A model generated the notes under the pieces. The model was given only the letters and a program-made list of their open reading frames with translations. It had not been told where the DNA came from and did no database searches. Positions 6,862 through 15,833 of a stretch of DNA of 30,445 nucleotides are shown here, in pieces. Position numbers and translations under genes: made by a program. Source of the DNA: Enterobacterales bacterium (GTDB taxonomy: Bacteria; Pseudomonadota; Gammaproteobacteria; Enterobacterales; Succinivibrionaceae); the NCBI GenBank assembly GCA_900768635.1, contig CAAGDP010000194.1, positions 1 to 30,445 of the forward strand. The letters are read 5' to 3'. Positions within the stretch are counted from its first letter, which is position 1, and every line of letters begins with the position of its first letter.

Positions 6862-8499
6862 ATGGAAAATTACCGTAATTTCAGCTTTTTTGTAATGTGC
6901 ATCACTGTCGTTATGTTATTTATGGCATGGAACGGCGACATTGAAAACCTTGAAAAAAAAGCAAAACTCCCCAAAGAAGAGTCAGCTGATCTGATCTCAT
7001 TACAATCCAGCACCAATACTGACTTAATCAAAGTCAAAACTGATGTTCTGGAACTGGTGATCAACCTTTCAGGTGGAGACATCGTAGATTCTAGACTTTT
7101 AAAGTTCAACAAATCTGCAGATGACAACACGCCTATTCACCTGCTGCAAAAGACCAATCTTTTCTCATATACCGTATCTACAGGACTTGTAGGACCTGAC
7201 GGGCCTGATGGCAAGTCTAGACCTACCTACACTTCTTTACAGAAAGAATATGACATGAATGGTAAGGATAAACTGACGGTAGCTCTCACATATGAAAATG
7301 ATGGAGTAGAATTTGTTAAAAACTTTACTTTCTACAAAGGAAGTTATCGAATCGATGTTTCCTATGACATCAAAAACTCCACCAACCATGATATTTCTGT
7401 AAGAACTTTTGGACAAATCAAACAAACTGTGGCTGTACCTGATTCCGGGGAAGCTAATCTCTTTCTGGCAGGATCATTCCGGGGTGGCGCATATTCCACG
7501 GATGAAAACAATTATTCCAAAATCACACTGGAGGATCTGGCAAATCCAAAGGAAAGCGAGATAGCACATCCTGGTATTGTTACCAAAGGAGGCTGGATCA
7601 GTATGATTCAGCATTATTTCACCACCGCATTTATCGGAAATGCTGCAACTTCCAATCAGATCTACAGTATACCAAGTAATAACGGCAAAGAAGCTGTTAT
7701 GGGTTTAACCGGTGATATTGAAAAAATTCCTGGTCATCAAACGGTAACTCTGAAGAATTCTCTTTGGATTGGACCTAAAAACCAGAAGGAAATGGATGCT
7801 CTTGCTCCGCATCTGGGATTAACCTTGGATTACGGATGGCTCTGGTTCATTTCTGAACTTCTGGTTAATCTTATGACCTTTATTCACAGTTTTATCGGAA
7901 ACTGGGGCTTTTCTATAATTGCTGTAACTCTTATTGTACGTGGTCTTATGTACCCTCTCACCAGAGCACAGTACACATCCATGGCAAAAATGAGACTTAT
8001 TGCTCCTAAACTTCAGGAACTGAGAGAACGTTATCAGTCTGACAGAGAAAGATTCCAAAAGGAGACAATGAATCTGTATAAAAATGAGAAGGTAAATCCG
8101 GCTGCCGGTTGTCTGCCTATTCTTATTCAGATGCCGATTTTCATTGCTCTGTACTGGGCTCTTATGGAATCTGTTGAACTCCGCCAGTCTCCGTTTATCT
8201 TCTGGATTAAAGACTTATCGGTAAATGATCCTTATTTTATTCTGCCTCTTCTCTATGGTGTAACCATGTTTGCTGTTCAGAAAATGAGTCAGAGCCAGAC
8301 ACAGATGATAAACAATATTCAGAAGAACATTTTCCTGTTTATGCCAGTCATATTCACCATTATGTTTATGTTCTTCCCTGCCGGTCTTACTCTTTACTGG
8401 ACGGTTTCCAATGTCATAACCATAATCCAGCTTAAGTTTATCTACTCTCATCTGGAGAAAATAGGTCTGCATACCAGAGCAAAGAAAAAAGCAAAATAA
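6862..8499 (+). CDS. yidC: Membrane protein insertase YidC
   Basis: Inserts and folds inner-membrane proteins alone or with SecYEG, including the ATP synthase a and c subunits encoded later in this window. The 545 residues (E. coli 548) show an N-terminal anchor (about 7-22), a large periplasmic domain (about 50-325) and the conserved five-helix core. Core landmarks are LTRAQYTSMAKMR, including the groove arginine, YKNEKVNP, LIQMPIFIALYW and SVELRQSPF. The C-terminus is basic (LHTRAKKKAK), as expected for ribosome contact. No strong Shine-Dalgarno precedes the ATG. A clear intrinsic terminator follows at 8528-8561, so yidC looks like its own transcription unit. Confidence 0.97.
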   Translation: MENYRNFSFFVMCITVVMLFMAWNGDIENLEKKAKLPKEESADLISLQSSTNTDLIKVKTDVLELVINLSGGDIVDSRLLKFNKSADDNTPIHLLQKTNLFSYTVSTGLVGPDGPDGKSRPTYTSLQKEYDMNGKDKLTVALTYENDGVEFVKNFTFYKGSYRIDVSYDIKNSTNHDISVRTFGQIKQTVAVPDSGEANLFLAGSFRGGAYSTDENNYSKITLEDLANPKESEIAHPGIVTKGGWISMIQHYFTTAFIGNAATSNQIYSIPSNNGKEAVMGLTGDIEKIPGHQTVTLKNSLWIGPKNQKEMDALAPHLGLTLDYGWLWFISELLVNLMTFIHSFIGNWGFSIIAVTLIVRGLMYPLTRAQYTSMAKMRLIAPKLQELRERYQSDRERFQKETMNLYKNEKVNPAAGCLPILIQMPIFIALYWALMESVELRQSPFIFWIKDLSVNDPYFILPLLYGVTMFAVQKMSQSQTQMINNIQKNIFLFMPVIFTIMFMFFPAGLTLYWTVSNVITIIQLKFIYSHLEKIGLHTRAKKKAK

Positions 8500-8527
8500 C
8501 TTTTTTACTTTAATAGCTCTAATTATT

Positions 8528-8561
8528 GCGGTATCGTATAATGTCGATGCCGCTTTTTTTT
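8528..8561 (+). terminator. Intrinsic terminator after yidC
   Basis: GCGGTATCG (8528-8536) pairs with CGATGCCGC (8545-8553), nine base pairs with one G-T, followed by eight T. It is one of the best terminators in the window and ends the yidC transcript before mnmE. Confidence 0.88.
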
Positions 8562-8645
8562 ATATGAACAGAGTATCTCCGCAACAGTTTCACATCAGAC
8601 TGCTACCGGTAAAAACATTACTTTTCTTCAATTTACAGGAATCCT

Positions 8646-10004
8646 ATGCAAGATAATATGACCATTGCTGCTATCGCTACTCCTATTGGACGAGGAGGAG
8701 TCGGCATCATCAGAATATCAGGGCCTGAAGCGGAGAACTGTGCAAAAGCCATACTTGGACACATACCAAAAAACAGATATGCTGAATACCTGCCTTTCAA
8801 AGATACTGATCATAGTATTATTGATCGTGGTATTGCTCTGTTTTTCAAAGGTCCGGAAAGCTTTACCGGAGAGGATGTTCTTGAACTGCAGGCACATGGG
8901 GGATCTGTTGTTCTTGATATGCTTCTTAAAACAGTTCTGAAAAATAACAATGTAAGAATAGCTCAACCCGGCGAGTTTTCTGAACGAGCTTTTCTGAATG
9001 ACAAAATAGACCTGACTCAGGCTGAAGCCATAGCTGATCTTATTGATGCATCGTCAGAACAGGCCTGTAAATCAGCATTAAATTCCCTTGAAGGAGAATT
9101 CTCCAGAAAAATAAACTCCTTGGTTGAAGAACTGATAAATCTCCGGATATTTGTAGAAGCATCCATAGACTTCCCTGATGGTGAAGATATTGATTTTATC
9201 GATGAAGGACGCATATCTGACAAATCCTGTTCTATTCTTGAAAAAATCGATTCCATAACCAGACAGGCCCAGAACGGAGCAATTCTCAGAGAAGGAATCA
9301 AGATCGTAATCGCCGGTCGGCCCAATGTAGGAAAATCCAGTATCCTGAACCGGTTGTCAGGGAAAGAGGCAGCCATTGTAACCGATGTGGAAGGAACAAC
9401 CAGAGATATTCTGAAGGAAAGCATCACCATTGACGGATTACCCCTTCATATTATCGATACAGCCGGATTGAGAGAAACTTCAGATTTGGTAGAGAAAATT
9501 GGTGTATCCAGAGCCTGGCATGAAATAAATGAAGCTGATCTTGTCTTGTTAGTTCTTGATGCAACAAAACATATTTCCGAAAATCTTGAAATCTACAGGG
9601 ACATTACTTCAAAAATGCCATCAGAACTTCCTCTGCTCACGGTTTTCAATAAAACTGATATAGGCAACAATTCCAATGTTAAGGAAATCGACAGCCCGAT
9701 TATCTGTATTTCAGCAAAAACCGGCAAGGGTCTTGATGAACTGAGAGAGTACCTGAAAAAAACTGTTGGGTATTCTTCTACAGTAGAAGGCACCTTTATC
9801 GCCAGACGTCGCCATCTTGATTCCCTTGAGAGAGCTCGTTCCCATATAAAAGAAGCCATCAGGCAAATCCAGGAATTTCAATCTGGAGAACTGGCTGCTG
9901 AAGAATTCAGAATGGCTCAGGAAAGTTTAAATGAAATAACCGGAAAGTTTACTTCTGACGATCTCCTAGGAAGAATTTTCAGTTCTTTCTGTATAGGAAA
10001 ATAA
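8646..10004 (+). CDS. mnmE: tRNA modification GTPase MnmE
   Basis: With MnmG, makes the 5-carboxymethylaminomethyl group at wobble uridine 34 of several tRNAs. The 452 residues (E. coli 454) have the N-terminal folate-binding domain (IATPIGRGGVGIIRISG), the helical domain and an inserted G domain. Its motifs are G1 GRPNVGKSS (224-232), TTRD (251-254), DTAG (271-274) and NKTD near 337. The C-terminal FCIGK with the family cysteine is intact. AGGA lies just before the ATG. mnmG normally follows directly; here 6.8 kb of other genes separates them. Confidence 0.97.
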   Translation: MQDNMTIAAIATPIGRGGVGIIRISGPEAENCAKAILGHIPKNRYAEYLPFKDTDHSIIDRGIALFFKGPESFTGEDVLELQAHGGSVVLDMLLKTVLKNNNVRIAQPGEFSERAFLNDKIDLTQAEAIADLIDASSEQACKSALNSLEGEFSRKINSLVEELINLRIFVEASIDFPDGEDIDFIDEGRISDKSCSILEKIDSITRQAQNGAILREGIKIVIAGRPNVGKSSILNRLSGKEAAIVTDVEGTTRDILKESITIDGLPLHIIDTAGLRETSDLVEKIGVSRAWHEINEADLVLLVLDATKHISENLEIYRDITSKMPSELPLLTVFNKTDIGNNSNVKEIDSPIICISAKTGKGLDELREYLKKTVGYSSTVEGTFIARRRHLDSLERARSHIKEAIRQIQEFQSGELAAEEFRMAQESLNEITGKFTSDDLLGRIFSSFCIGK

Positions 10005-10032
10005 CCTGCAGCACATCAGACAGGTATAAACA

Positions 10033-11310
10033 ATGGCAAGACAACAGGAATCAATACCGGAACACTCCGAACTATGTCCATACTGTGATACCTTTGTTGA
10101 GATCCCGACAATCAACGAGGGTGAACGTTTTTGTTGTCCCTGCTGCCACAATGGAATTATCAGTTTACATAAAAACCCTGTACTGAAACCTTTTATCCAT
10201 GCCCTAATAGCCCTGTTCCTTTTCATTTGCACAGAACTTATACCTTTTATAGAAATTAACTGCTCCGGAGTATCAGTACAAATGAATATTCGGGAAACAG
10301 TTACAAATCTGTATGACAGTGACTATAAGATAATATCTATTTTTGTTTATCTGTTTATTCAGGTAATTCCTTTATTCTGTGTCCTATCTATCCTTCTTAT
10401 CAACGGATCTATTTTATTTCACAGAACAAACCGGATAACAAACTTTTTTGCCCGACAGTTTTTTCTTCTTAAAGAATGGACTATGGTTGACGTTTTCCTG
10501 ATTGGTATTCTGGTCAGCCTCATAAAACTATATTCCATGGTAGATGTTACTCTTCTGGGAGGTTTCTTCTGTTTTGCCCTGTTCAGTTACTTTTATATCA
10601 GTTCTGTTTCAGCTCAGCAGAAATACTTCATATGGTCCAAATTAAAAAAAAGAAACAAATTCAAATACGATCTGAAAAATATTGGTCATTCCGGTATAAA
10701 GGAACATCTGGTTCTCTGTGATAACTGCCATACCATAAATGAAGAAGTAAATACTAAATGTGTAGTGTGCAATTACAAAATACGTCCGAGAAAAAATCAC
10801 TCCCTTCAAAAAAGTCTGGCATTTCTTATCGCGGCAATTTTGCTCTATATCCCATCAAATATCTTTCCTATGATGATCACGGTATACCTGGGTTCTACCA
10901 GCTATTCCACTATTTTGGAAGGAGTTCAATTTATGTGGACAACCAACTCCTACACTGTAGCTGTTATAATATTTATTGCTAGTATTCTGATCCCAATTTT
11001 GAAAATAGCCATTTTGGTTTTCCTGATCTATTCCATATACTTTTGTAAAAACACCAGACTTATTGGAAAAACCAAACTGTACCGGATGACAGAATTCATA
11101 GGCAAATGGTCTATGGTTGACGTTTTTGTGGTTACTATTATGTCAACTCTAATCCAAATGGGATCACTTCTTAGTATCTATCCGGGGGTCGGATCCGTAT
11201 CTTTCTGTAGTGTTGTTCTCCTGACAATGCTTTCAGCCAATTCCCTTGATATACGAGAATTATGGGTGGAAGAATCTGAAAAGATTAAGGAAAAGAAGGC
11301 TGTTTTCTGA
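10033..11310 (+). CDS. pqiA: PqiA-like integral membrane protein with two zinc ribbons
   Basis: Membrane partner of an MCE lipid-transport assembly between inner and outer membranes. The 425-residue protein is a tandem duplication: each half begins with a Cys-rich ribbon (LCPYC...CCPCC near 15-36, LCDNC...CVVC near 230-247) followed by about four membrane helices. Both halves carry a KEW/GKWSMVDVF signature. Downstream genes encode a three-MCE protein and an auxiliary lipoprotein, the PqiABC layout, and not YebS-YebT. It starts 28 bases after mnmE with only a weak ribosome site. The family responds to paraquat in E. coli; regulation here is unknown. Confidence 0.9.
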   Translation: MARQQESIPEHSELCPYCDTFVEIPTINEGERFCCPCCHNGIISLHKNPVLKPFIHALIALFLFICTELIPFIEINCSGVSVQMNIRETVTNLYDSDYKIISIFVYLFIQVIPLFCVLSILLINGSILFHRTNRITNFFARQFFLLKEWTMVDVFLIGILVSLIKLYSMVDVTLLGGFFCFALFSYFYISSVSAQQKYFIWSKLKKRNKFKYDLKNIGHSGIKEHLVLCDNCHTINEEVNTKCVVCNYKIRPRKNHSLQKSLAFLIAAILLYIPSNIFPMMITVYLGSTSYSTILEGVQFMWTTNSYTVAVIIFIASILIPILKIAILVFLIYSIYFCKNTRLIGKTKLYRMTEFIGKWSMVDVFVVTIMSTLIQMGSLLSIYPGVGSVSFCSVVLLTMLSANSLDIRELWVEESEKIKEKKAVF

Positions 11311-11350
11311 CAGAAAAACTGCATTTGTTTAGTTTTAAGAGAGTTTGCCA

Positions 11351-12979
11351 GTGTTTAACAAAGAACAATTAAAAAACATTTCAGCTGTATGGATAGTTCC
11401 TATCATAGCCTTATTAATCGGAGCAGTACTGTTGTTTGATCACTACTCCAAAATAGGTAAAACTATCTTCATTGTTGCCAAAAACGCCGACGGCATCACC
11501 GCTGGAAAAACTGAAATAAAAGTCCGCAGTGTATCAGTTGGAAAAATTGTAAAAGTATCATTATCAGATGATCTTAACAGCGTTGTTCTTACCGCAACCA
11601 TGAACAAGGACGCAAATAAACTCCTTGTGGAAGATTCTAAATTCTGGTTGATTAAACCCAGGGTTAATACTCAGGGTGTGTCAGGCCTTGACACACTGAT
11701 CACAGGAATGTACATAGATCTTTACCCTGGAAAATCTTCAAATGAGAAGGATAATTTTGAACTGATAGATGAAACAGTTCTTATCGGAAATCAAACCGAA
11801 GGCAAGTACATACAGCTTTTGGATACAACCAGTGAAAGCAAAATTCAACCGGGACAGCCGATTTCCTACCATGGGTATGAAGTTGGTACCATCGTTTCAT
11901 CAAAACTATCCATTGAATCCCGTAGAATGGAGTATGTCGGATTTATCTACAGCCCATATGACAATCTGGTGACAACTAACAGTAAATTCTGGATGACATC
12001 AGCCGTTGATCTGAATTTCGGTAACAAGGGATTCAGTCTTAAAATCGGAACTTTTGATAATTTTCTGAAAGGAGGTGTTACTTTTGATGTTCCCCGTGGT
12101 AAATCTCTGGGTAATCCAATTAAGAATAATGCTGTTTTCAATATTTATAAAAGCGAAAACAGTGTGGAAGAGCCGGATTATAAGAATAATGTTGATTTTG
12201 TAGTTATGCTTCCAAAATATGTAAATGATTTGGAAGAAGGAACACCTGTAGAATTTGCCGGAATGCAGGTAGGCGTTGTTAAAGAAAAGAAATTAAGAGA
12301 CAACTACCTGTTCAATGCTCTGGATGAATCCAACATTCCTGTTGTTATCAGTATCCAGAAAGAAAGATTTGATCCTGACAATGAAATTTCCATGGATAAA
12401 TTCAAGGAAACTCTTTTATCATTTCTGCAAAAAGGCATAAAAGCTTCCGTTGAAAAATCAGGATTTCTGCCGGGCAATACTTTTGTTGTTATTTATGAAG
12501 ATCCGAGTTCAGAATCCACTCATATGAATACATATCACAATATGTATGTAATACCGGGCTCTATTTCAGAAATTGATTCTATTCCAAAGAAGTTAGGAAA
12601 ACTGGTAGATAATATTAACAGCATCGATTTTAATAAAATTGGAACCAACCTGAACAAATCTCTGGAAAGCCTTGATGATACGCTGAAAGAGCTGAAGACA
12701 CTCTCCGGTAATCTGGCCAGAATGACGAATAACGAAGAGCAGCAAAAATTACTTGGAAATATTAACAAATCCCTGCTTCAACTCCAGAAAACATTGGATT
12801 CATACTCAGAAAACTCATCTATGTATTATGAAATTTCATCTACATTAAAGAGCATAAATAATCTGATTGATTCCCTAAATCCAATAATTCAGAAGACAGA
12901 TGAAAATCCTAACAGGTACATTTTTAACAATGATCCAGATGATGAACAGCCTAAATCAGGAAATGACCATGACAGGTAA
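11351..12979 (+). CDS. pqiB: PqiB-like MCE-domain protein
   Basis: Periplasm-spanning MCE protein that stacks into a hydrophobic tunnel for phospholipids (family knowledge). A single N-terminal membrane anchor (SAVWIVPIIALLIGAVLLF) is followed by three MCE domains at roughly 40-135, 155-250 and 285-390, then a long helical tail (about 425-520) that probably forms the needle coiled coil. About 542 residues with three domains matches PqiB (546), not the seven-domain YebT. I place the start at GTG 11351 because AAGAGAG sits seven bases upstream; a TTG at 11345 would add two residues. The stop overlaps the ribosome site of the next gene. Confidence 0.92.
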   Translation: MFNKEQLKNISAVWIVPIIALLIGAVLLFDHYSKIGKTIFIVAKNADGITAGKTEIKVRSVSVGKIVKVSLSDDLNSVVLTATMNKDANKLLVEDSKFWLIKPRVNTQGVSGLDTLITGMYIDLYPGKSSNEKDNFELIDETVLIGNQTEGKYIQLLDTTSESKIQPGQPISYHGYEVGTIVSSKLSIESRRMEYVGFIYSPYDNLVTTNSKFWMTSAVDLNFGNKGFSLKIGTFDNFLKGGVTFDVPRGKSLGNPIKNNAVFNIYKSENSVEEPDYKNNVDFVVMLPKYVNDLEEGTPVEFAGMQVGVVKEKKLRDNYLFNALDESNIPVVISIQKERFDPDNEISMDKFKETLLSFLQKGIKASVEKSGFLPGNTFVVIYEDPSSESTHMNTYHNMYVIPGSISEIDSIPKKLGKLVDNINSIDFNKIGTNLNKSLESLDDTLKELKTLSGNLARMTNNEEQQKLLGNINKSLLQLQKTLDSYSENSSMYYEISSTLKSINNLIDSLNPIIQKTDENPNRYIFNNDPDDEQPKSGNDHDR

Positions 12980-12988
12980 GAAATACTT

Positions 12989-13558
12989 ATGAAAAAGCTT
13001 TTATTCATATGCTGTATGTTACTTAGCTCCTGCAGCGTTTTCCATAAAGACATCATAACCGCCAGCTATTACAGTATAAGCGGAGATTTTCAGGTGTTAA
13101 ACAGTAATTGCAATAAATGCAGAACTGTTATGATAAAGGTAATTACTCCTGATTTTCTTAATAAGGGAGGTATTGGATATTACAAGGGAGACAAACTGAT
13201 TTTATCCAAAAACAACCTTTGGACCAATAAACTGAATACAATGCTTCAGGATGTTGCAGCTGATTCTGTCAATGTGGCAAAATCCGGTCAGGTTATGGCA
13301 TTTAGCCCAGTCTCAAAGCCACTGGGAGTTGAAATTCAAAATGAGCTGAAAATAACAATATACTCCTTCAACGGCACAGCTGATGGTCAGGCGGAAATTT
13401 CAGGAAAATACTTTTTCACCAAAGATGACCAGACAGTAACGCAGGGACTTTTTAATGTTAAAACCCAACTTCAGGGAGATGGATTTAACAATCTTGTACA
13501 GGCTCTTAACGAAAACTGGATTAAAATTTGTAATAGCATGATCAAAGATTTGTTCTAA
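12989..13558 (+). CDS. pqiC: PqiC-like outer-membrane lipoprotein
   Basis: Auxiliary lipoprotein of the Pqi complex, expected to dock the MCE needle at the outer membrane. The 189-residue product has a lipoprotein signal with lipobox LSSC and acylated C15. There is no Asp at the next position (Ser), so sorting to the outer membrane is expected. The body shows the DUF330/ABC-type transport auxiliary pattern beginning ASYYSISGD. It starts ten bases after pqiB. AGGTAAG, which includes the pqiB stop, acts as ribosome site, so expression is coupled. A second Cys pair (CNKC near 40) is present. Confidence 0.85.
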   Translation: MKKLLFICCMLLSSCSVFHKDIITASYYSISGDFQVLNSNCNKCRTVMIKVITPDFLNKGGIGYYKGDKLILSKNNLWTNKLNTMLQDVAADSVNVAKSGQVMAFSPVSKPLGVEIQNELKITIYSFNGTADGQAEISGKYFFTKDDQTVTQGLFNVKTQLQGDGFNNLVQALNENWIKICNSMIKDLF

Positions 13559-13566
13559 ATTTAACA

Positions 13567-13586
13567 AAATCATATGAATATGATTT
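13567..13586. repeat. Near-perfect palindrome upstream of the Pol I-thumb gene
   Basis: AAATCATAT and ATATGATTT form nine-base perfect arms separated by GA. The site lies 36 to 55 bases upstream of the ATG at 13622, where a promoter would be. A regulator operator is plausible. It lacks G+C and a T-run, so it is a poor terminator for pqiC. Confidence 0.5.
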
Positions 13587-13621
13587 AAAATCAATTTGCT
13601 TATTGTTATCGGATAGCGGTT

Positions 13622-14491
13622 ATGGCTAGTAAAGAAGAAATTGAAAGCAAAATTTATCAATTAGTGGGTTATACCTTCAATATTTCCTCCAATAAACAGC
13701 TGATTAAAGCTCTTTATGAGGATATGGCTCTTCCTGTTATTGAAAAAACATCTGCAGGTAATCCTTCTACAACAGAGGTAACTCTTAAAAAGTTAGCTCA
13801 GGACTACCCTATTGCTCAGCTTGTTATTGACTATAAACAAGCTTCTAGAAAAAATCCAATAAAGGAAGAGAATGTTGCAGAAAAAGAAGAAAATGCTCCT
13901 AAAAAAGCCCCTAAGCCCGGAATGCCTCAACCAAGACAGGTTCTTGAAAGATCTTATGTCATAGATGAGCTGAACCTTGCACCGGATGAAATTATTAAGG
14001 CGGAACTAGAAAAAGAAGACGCCAAATTACGTGCTACTGTGATTTCTGTCGCCAAGGAAATTCCGGAAGTCAGCACAGAATTACCTGAAACTACTGCCCA
14101 AGAAACTGAATCCGTAACAATAAAGGATCAAGATACATTAAAAAATACTCAGGAAACATCAGCTGAAGAAGCCGGTGGTTCCTCTTATAAAGAACAGGAG
14201 AAAACAGTTCAGATATCGGACAGTAGCTATGCAGGAAAATCTTCTTTTTCCATTATAAAAAAGTCTGGCAATAATAAATCAGCTGACAAAAAGAAATTCG
14301 ATATCGACGACAATACAACTCCGGAAAATGAATTCAGTAAAAATTCAGCTGTTCTCAATGTCCGGAAGGATAATACAGAAGATCCAAATAAAGAACAGAA
14401 ATCCCGGATGAATATTTATCTCATTTGTCTGGTGGTAATACTTTTCGCTATTTGTATTTTCATTTACATCAACTCTCTTAACACCATATAG
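13622..14491 (+). CDS. Tail-anchored membrane protein with a DNA polymerase I thumb-like N-terminus
   Basis: Function unknown. Residues 1-75 match the thumb subdomain of bacterial DNA polymerase I: FNISSNKQL (19-27), KTSAGNPSTTE (42-52) and LAQDYP (58-63), then VIDY. By eye about 23 of 53 residues equal E. coli Pol I as I remember it. The catalytic palm and fingers (DYSQIELR, the O-helix Lys/Tyr motif, VHDE) are absent. After residue 76 comes a low-complexity linker rich in Glu, Lys, Ser and Thr (about 77-260), then one hydrophobic helix (about 265-283) with lysine and arginine before it, and a six-residue tail. That predicts a cytoplasmic N-domain with a C-terminal anchor. It lies alone between pqiC and a strong terminator, preceded by a palindrome. 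It is an intact frame, not a decayed polA. A role in tethering DNA or a polymerase partner to the membrane is speculation. Confidence 0.75.
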   Translation: MASKEEIESKIYQLVGYTFNISSNKQLIKALYEDMALPVIEKTSAGNPSTTEVTLKKLAQDYPIAQLVIDYKQASRKNPIKEENVAEKEENAPKKAPKPGMPQPRQVLERSYVIDELNLAPDEIIKAELEKEDAKLRATVISVAKEIPEVSTELPETTAQETESVTIKDQDTLKNTQETSAEEAGGSSYKEQEKTVQISDSSYAGKSSFSIIKKSGNNKSADKKKFDIDDNTTPENEFSKNSAVLNVRKDNTEDPNKEQKSRMNIYLICLVVILFAICIFIYINSLNTI

Positions 14492-14521
14492 TTATCAGGA
14501 TCCATCTGACCACCTGTCCTG

Positions 14522-14558
14522 AAAAGCCTGAATAGCTTAGGTAGCTGTCAGGCTTTTT
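14522..14558 (+). terminator. Intrinsic terminator after the Pol I-thumb gene
   Basis: AAAAGCCTGA (14522-14531) pairs perfectly with TCAGGCTTTT, and the T-run ends at 14558. An inner AGCT pair can extend the structure. It separates the pqi/thumb-gene side from earP-efp. Confidence 0.88.
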
Positions 14559-14594
14559 AAGTACCTTGCAAACAGACAATCAAATATTTTATTT

Positions 14595-15731
14595 ATGAAG
14601 AGAACTTACTGGGATTTATTCTGTAAAGTTATAGACAACTTTGGAGATATTGGTGTCACCTATCGATTAGCAAAAGAACTACAGCATCAGGGTAATAAGA
14701 TCAGGATCTTCATCGATAATCTCTCAGCCTTTCATCAAATTGAAAAACAAGTCCATGTAAACTTACCGGTTCAAATCATCAATAATCTGGAAATATATGA
14801 ATGGCACGATAATTTCAGTGACAATATTATCCCCGGGGATGTTGTTATTGAACTTTTTGCCTGCCATCTTCCCGAAAACTATATAAAAAAAATCAGTAGC
14901 GAAACTCTGTGGATAAATCTTGAATATCTGTCTGCTGAAAGCTGGGTGGAAAGTTGTCATCTACAGCCATCCATAGATCATGGAAAGAAAAAATACTTTT
15001 TCTTTCCAGGTTTTACATCCAAAACAGGAGGTGTAAATTTTGAAGATAGTTATTTACACAATTCAGATAATTCTTCTGAACTGATTGATAATCTTGAATC
15101 TGAGCTGTTTAATTGTACCAAAACACCACTTCATAACATTCTAAAAGTAAGTGTATTTACCTATGAAAGTGAATATTTACTACGGATTATTGAACACTTC
15201 CAACCACAGGATCATAAACCTTTATTATTCTTTATTCCGGAAGGCAGATTCAGCACTTATGCCAAAAATAAAGGTTCATTACAACCTGTTGCAGAATCCA
15301 TTCACTGGTTGAAATCATCCTCCGGAAATTTTGTAACATTTTTTCCAATGGTTGGACAAAATGAATACGACAAAATTCTGCGTAATTGCGACATAAACTT
15401 TGTACGGGGAGAGGATTCCTTCATAAGAGCACAGATGGCATCAAAACCCTTTATCTGGCACATTTACCCTCAGGATGAAAATTATCATCTGGAAAAACTT
15501 AAATCATTTCTGAATTTATACACCAGAGATATGTATTTGGAAGATCAGAAAGCCATCTGCAGGATTATGATGAACTTTAATACAGAAAATCTGCACAGTT
15601 TTTCCGAGGATTTTTCACAGATTTTATGCAGATATTCAACAATTAATACTCAGGCTGAAAAATGGTTTAACTATTTGATTTATAATAAATCTCTTGCAAC
15701 TAATCTATTGATATTTGCCCAACAACCTTAA
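14595..15731 (+). CDS. earP: EF-P arginine rhamnosyltransferase EarP
   Basis: Glycosyltransferase (GT-B fold) that moves rhamnose from dTDP-L-rhamnose onto Arg32 of elongation factor P. The 378 residues contain the catalytic N-terminal motif VIDNFGDIGVTYRLA with D14 and D18, NLEYLSAESWVESCH, and the nucleotide-binding RGEDSFIRAQ with E273 and D274. These match residues known to matter in Neisseria and Pseudomonas EarP. efp lies 102 bases downstream, the typical pairing. The ATG at 14595 follows AT-rich sequence without a clear Shine-Dalgarno. The genes for dTDP-rhamnose synthesis are not in the window. Confidence 0.95.
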   Translation: MKRTYWDLFCKVIDNFGDIGVTYRLAKELQHQGNKIRIFIDNLSAFHQIEKQVHVNLPVQIINNLEIYEWHDNFSDNIIPGDVVIELFACHLPENYIKKISSETLWINLEYLSAESWVESCHLQPSIDHGKKKYFFFPGFTSKTGGVNFEDSYLHNSDNSSELIDNLESELFNCTKTPLHNILKVSVFTYESEYLLRIIEHFQPQDHKPLLFFIPEGRFSTYAKNKGSLQPVAESIHWLKSSSGNFVTFFPMVGQNEYDKILRNCDINFVRGEDSFIRAQMASKPFIWHIYPQDENYHLEKLKSFLNLYTRDMYLEDQKAICRIMMNFNTENLHSFSEDFSQILCRYSTINTQAEKWFNYLIYNKSLATNLLIFAQQP

Positions 15732-15743
15732 AAATCGTATAAT
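15715..15743 (+). promoter_or_regulatory. Likely efp promoter
   Basis: TTGCCC (15715-15720) and a perfect TATAAT (15738-15743) are 17 bases apart, overlapping the end of earP. Transcription would start near 15750 and leave a leader of about 85 bases, which contains an inverted repeat TAGCCA/TGGCTA (15781-15786, 15799-15804). Confidence 0.6.
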
Positions 15744-15833
15744 TAGCGCAGGCTGGCACTTTGTAGCCTTTGTATTCACATAGCCACTCATATAGATTTG
15801 GCTAATAACTAATCAATCAAAGAGTATATCCAT

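Noticed and set aside
9017..9430. Minus-strand 137-codon frame inside mnmE
   Set aside because: It is a complement-strand shadow; mnmE is complete with all GTPase motifs.
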